Shown here: positions 62,071 through 64,000 of the stretch, in pieces | Layout: each line of letters starts with the position of its first letter | Numbering within the stretch: the stretch's first letter is position 1 | DNA from: Liolophura sinensis | Taxonomy: Eukaryota; Mollusca; Polyplacophora; Chitonida; Chitonidae | DNA: 64,000 bases | Assembly (NCBI RefSeq): GCF_032854445.1 | Contig: NC_088300.1 | Coordinates: 77,803,966 to 77,867,965 of the forward strand | Reading direction: 5' to 3' | Notes under the pieces: generated by a model | What the model was told of the DNA's origin: nothing | What the model saw: only the letters and a program-made list of their open reading frames with translations | The model's database searches: none | Program-made: the position numbers and the translations under genes

Positions 62071-63032
62071 TCAGGGCTTCACAAGAAGCATAATTTTTTC
62101 AGCCAACACAGAAAAATGCCTTCAACATATGTTTGAATGAATACTGTGCAAACATGCATAAAGGTTGAAGAAATACTGTAATCCATGTACACATAAATGG
62201 TATAAATTGGTATAAACCATAAATAGTTTTATCTGATAGGATTTCCTACCAAGAATAAATTGTGCTCTGTACGTTTAGAACAAGTATTTTTAAATATTGT
62301 TCACTGGTTGCAAAATCTGGTAGTAGTTCAGTAGATTACTTGGGCTAGACAAGCATCTTCATGTTGTGAGTTTAAATAAGCCTTCAAACTGCATTTTCCC
62401 ACATCTCAATATCAGTGTCAGAAATCACTTCTGTTGGGTAAGTCCTTGACATTATACAGTCAAGTACAAATATGTCAGTAAAGTATTAAAGATGAGCAAG
62501 CTCAAAAAATGCACTTGTTCACCGGCACAAAAATCATTCCCAGCTAAAAATTACACACAAATAGGTCATTAAGAAGATATGGTGTGTCGTCCTGATCCAC
62601 ACAGGAATAACCAATGTTCACGTAATACTTAGAGCTTCCAGTGCCAATTAACCTCTGTATACAGTGCTTGTATGTTAACATCTGGTGATCCCTCAACAGA
62701 TCTCTGTATACAGATAGCTGCATATGTAATCATACCTACTTCAAATACACAGCTCCACGTGGATATACTGTCAATACTGCTATAGGAGGTGGTAGCAGTA
62801 TAAGCATGTGCATGACTGGTTTCCTGCTGTGTAACTCTACACTGGGACTACAAGGTTGTGAGTTAAACCAGGTGAGGGTGGGGATTAGCATGATGGGCAC
62901 CAAAGGCAGAGACTACACCCACCTCAACACCCACTGTACCTGTTTAACTCACAGTCGGTTTACTACTGCTAGGTTCAATGATATTGTATAATCAAAACAA
63001 CACAGCAAAGCACTCTCATATTGTCAAACAGA
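62071..63032. other. Unique region with a tRNA-like stretch
   Basis: Unique except for the tRNA-like stretch at 62319-62385, listed separately. The echo CTCTGTATACAG at 62654 and 62702 is short. Confidence 0.4.
62319..62385 (+). mobile_element. Possible head of a second tRNA-derived SINE
   Basis: GGTAGTAGTTCAGTAGATTA carries an A-box-like TAGTTCAGTAG. After a suitable distance, GTTGTGAGTTTAAATAAGCC resembles a mutated B box (expected GGTTCAAATCC). No full cloverleaf forms, so it is not a working tRNA gene. It is unlike the main SINE head. Only one copy is seen. Confidence 0.3.
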
Positions 63033-63145
63033 TATATTTATTTATTTATTTGATTGGTGTTTTACATCGTACTCAAAAATGTTTCAATAATACGATCGCA
63101 TGAGGATGAATGTGTGAGGAAACTGGGCAGAGCCCAGGGGAATGT
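63033..63145 (-). mobile_element. SINE copy lacking the head
   Basis: TATTTATTTATTTATTTGAT, TGGTGTTTTACATCGTACTC, AAAAATGTTTC, then GAGGAAACTGGGCAGAGCCC and AGGGGAA follow the family. It is truncated after that point. Confidence 0.85.
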
Positions 63146-64000
63146 TATCACACCACGTGGCTGAATTAGCCATGTTCTCATCCCCCTCAGCAAATAAAAC
63201 TAAATCATTCGCACAAGACACTACAGTCATATATAATGCAGTTCCTCCTCTTTTATCACTTTTACTGCTAGATTTAATTGAACTTTTTTGGTAAATTCAT
63301 ACCAAACATAAAAGCTGTAACCACATTTTTCAGGTAAAAGAAAAAGAAAAACACTACACTGAACAACAGATGACCAGGGTACCAGTATACATGTATATCA
63401 TTATCATTTACATGGCCTCTGCAAGTCACAAAGGTCATCTGGTCTTTACCAGAAGGGTTTTTTCAGTCAGATTTGTCTTGCCAAGTGAAAGGGCCTCTCG
63501 CACTGCTCTTTTAAACACCTCTGAAAACATCACAGTAGTAGAAATAAAACAGATACAACAGCGTGGTACATGTAGTGATGATTTATAATGAAACAAAATT
63601 AGAGGAATTTAGCATCTAAAACAAATATTCACATCTCAACACACAGTATAAGTTTACAACAGGAAGTAAACGTCCCTTTACCTACCTCAACACATACATG
63701 TATATGTGCATGACAATAAAACAACTGAACTATTTCCAAACTGGCTATAGTTCAAACCCTATGTAAAATTACCTGACTATTTTCTGCTTCTTGGCTACAA
63801 TCTAACCACACTTAAGATTCAAGTTTTACATTTGCATCCTTTTTTCAGCACATTGCCCATATGCTGCATAATTATGGCAAACAGTACAGGCAGCTGAAGA
63901 GGTCGGGAAGGGTGACTGACATGACCTGAAGTACCCCTTACTACAGAGGCACAAGGAGGTAAATCAGGTCAGATGAGGATAGCTTGGGAATGAGGTGTGG
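63146..64000. other. Unique right edge
   Basis: Unique sequence with no array or supported exon to the end of the window. Confidence 0.45.

Overview
The window looks like animal nuclear DNA, most likely from a mollusc or a related lophotrochozoan. It has no compact operon-like genes. Short-period tandem arrays and homopolymer tracts are frequent. One family of tRNA-derived SINE is scattered through it, of a type I associate with molluscan genomes (recalled, not searched). I find no intact gene, rRNA, functional tRNA or CRISPR array. The long open frames lie almost all inside tandem arrays whose periods are multiples of three, so they are repeat artefacts.

Layout. Fourteen main minisatellites occupy about 11 kb, roughly one sixth of the window: 761-1867 (57 bp), 2137-2460 (41), 5491-7080 (53), 7820-8869 (59), 14070-14650 (27, beside an AT/AC microsatellite), 19961-20510 (62), 25857-26055 (36), 27976-28175 (25), 31719-32375 (41), 42954-44409 (46), 45695-46111 (24), 47902-48224 (39-40), 54244-56150 (36, 53 copies) and 61421-62070 (65, ten nearly identical copies). 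Their units do not look related. About a dozen SINE copies or fragments lie between them. Two are near full length (5160-5423, 28348-28629), and nearly all have their sense strand on the minus strand.

Genes. By eye the + strand is richer in A and C than in T and G over most of the window, as expected if the minus strand is the sense strand of a long transcript. On the minus strand I find small candidate exons with good splice signals, at 58040-58118, 52814-52848, 52270-52314, 49561-49597, 44789-44829, 25504-25564, 24554-24626, 17941-18036, 9406-9447 and 3675-3752. Phases agree across the first five, across the 25.5/24.6 kb pair, and onward to the lower ones, but I recognise no protein. Pseudo-exons of this size are common by chance, so each call is tentative. 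The simplest reading is that the window lies inside long introns of one minus-strand gene, or is intergenic.

Other features. A block at 41.3-41.87 kb has opposite strand composition and the longest non-repeat open frames. A splice-flanked CpG-bearing block lies at 45365-45456 (+). Three or four G-rich tracts could form quadruplexes. Several unique blocks, such as 37.56-38.06, 39.04-39.44 and 57.0-57.15 kb, have balanced composition and clustered transcription-factor-like words, so they are candidates for conserved non-coding elements. I found no convincing new biological system. The best leads are the exon chain and the recent, internally structured arrays.
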